From Bacillota bacterium (GTDB taxonomy: Bacteria > Bacillota > Clostridia > Peptostreptococcales > Natronincolaceae), in NCBI GenBank assembly GCA_023387935.1, contig JAEWHG010000128.1, positions 1-6,485 of the forward strand: DNA of 6,485 nucleotides, given 5' to 3'. This document shows, one piece after another, positions 6,200 to 6,485 of this stretch. Each line of letters begins with the position of its first letter. Position 1 is the stretch's first letter. The notes under the pieces were generated by a model. It worked only from the letters and a program-made list of their open reading frames with translations. It made no database searches and was not told where the DNA came from. Position numbers and translations under genes: made by a program.

Positions 6200-6266
6200 T
6201 AAAATAAATGCTCTTTTATTGCATCTCATTATTTAAAATTTATGCAATAAAAGAGCATTTATTTTA
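6200..6266. terminator. 25-bp perfect inverted repeat, probable (bidirectional) terminator after the SDR gene
   Basis: Arms at 6200-6224 and 6242-6266 are perfectly complementary over 25 bp around a 17-nt loop. The G/C-containing core is ATGCTCTTTTATTGCAT and its partner, flanked by A-rich and T-rich ends. Each strand therefore reads stem then TTTATTTT. It begins 17 bp after the dehydrogenase stop, where a terminator is expected, and lies upstream of nagB. The long, exact arms are more than a terminator needs, so a small repeated element cannot be excluded from one copy. Confidence 0.65.
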
Positions 6267-6283
6267 CTGTTATTTTATAAAAA

Positions 6284-6485
6284 TCATCTTTTATTTTTCA
6301 TCTCTATCATATCACCATAGATCGGAGTAGGTAATCCAAATCCTCCGGAAACATCTACAATTTGCCCAGTAGTATAAGCTGAATCATCACTTGCAAAGTA
6401 AACAACTGTAGCTGCAACTTCTTCTGGATTACCCATTCTTTTAATAGGCGTATGTTTTAGAAAAAAGTCTCGAAATTCAGGACTT
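6284..6485 (-). CDS. Short-chain dehydrogenase/reductase, C-terminal fragment (5' end outside window)
   Basis: Only the last 66 residues are present, ending at TGA 6286-6284. The segment HTPIKRMGNPEEVAATVVYFASDDSAYTTGQIVDVSGGFG (written here in parts: TPIKRMGNPEEVA, VVYFASDDSAYTTGQ, IVDVSGG) is the typical C-terminal block of classical SDR enzymes. These are cytoplasmic NAD(P)-dependent oxidoreductases with a Rossmann fold. After the usual VSGG end there is a tail of about 18 residues (GLPTPIYGDM then a charged end). The cofactor and catalytic regions lie outside, so neither substrate nor cofactor can be stated; FabG-like reductases and sugar or polyol dehydrogenases are both possible. It is separated from nagB by a terminator-like hairpin, so it is probably a different transcription unit. 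Confidence 0.9.
   Translation of the reverse strand, partial: SPEFRDFFLKHTPIKRMGNPEEVAATVVYFASDDSAYTTGQIVDVSGGFGLPTPIYGDMIEMKNKR

Overview
The window is AT-rich (roughly one third G+C by eye) and reads as a chromosomal sugar-utilisation locus of a low-GC Firmicute. A clostridial relative is most likely, judging from base composition, strong AGGAGG-type ribosome binding sites, frequent TTG starts, a short Bacillus-type NagB and a LevR-family sigma-54 activator. The species cannot be named from this sequence. Every gene I can support lies on the minus strand, so transcription runs from high to low coordinates.

Layout from upstream to downstream: the C-terminal end of a short-chain dehydrogenase/reductase (6284-6485) enters from the right edge and is followed by a 25-bp perfect inverted repeat that probably terminates it (6200-6266). 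A 200-bp spacer with candidate promoter and operator elements leads into a tight cluster: nagB (6083-5358), nagA (5349-4189, 8 bp later) and a 900-residue LevR-type regulator (4160-1458, 28 bp later). The regulator gene ends inside a strong hairpin plus U-tract. A 142-bp spacer then holds a textbook sigma-54 promoter (TGGCACG-N4-TTGCA, 1386-1371), followed by a lactose/cellobiose/chitobiose-family PTS EIIB (1315-1004) and EIIC (974 to beyond position 1).

The genes make a coherent circuit. The EIIB/EIIC pair imports and phosphorylates a sugar. NagA deacetylates N-acetylglucosamine-6-phosphate and NagB converts glucosamine-6-phosphate to fructose-6-phosphate plus ammonia. The regulator combines an N-terminal HTH, a sigma-54-contacting AAA+ domain, two PRDs and EIIA/EIIB-like domains, so it should sense PTS phosphorylation state and fire the sigma-54 promoter next door. 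The neighbourhood suggests an amino-sugar substrate, such as GlcNAc or chitobiose-type oligosaccharides, rather than cellobiose. That substrate is inference. The cognate EIIA is not in the window and probably lies past the left edge.

The most interesting feature is the compact regulatory node at 1316-1470. One palindrome overlaps the regulator's stop codon, looks like its terminator, and is also centred about 86 bp upstream of the predicted sigma-54 start site, where an enhancer site for the activator would be expected. No mobile elements, CRISPR arrays, tRNAs or rRNAs were seen.
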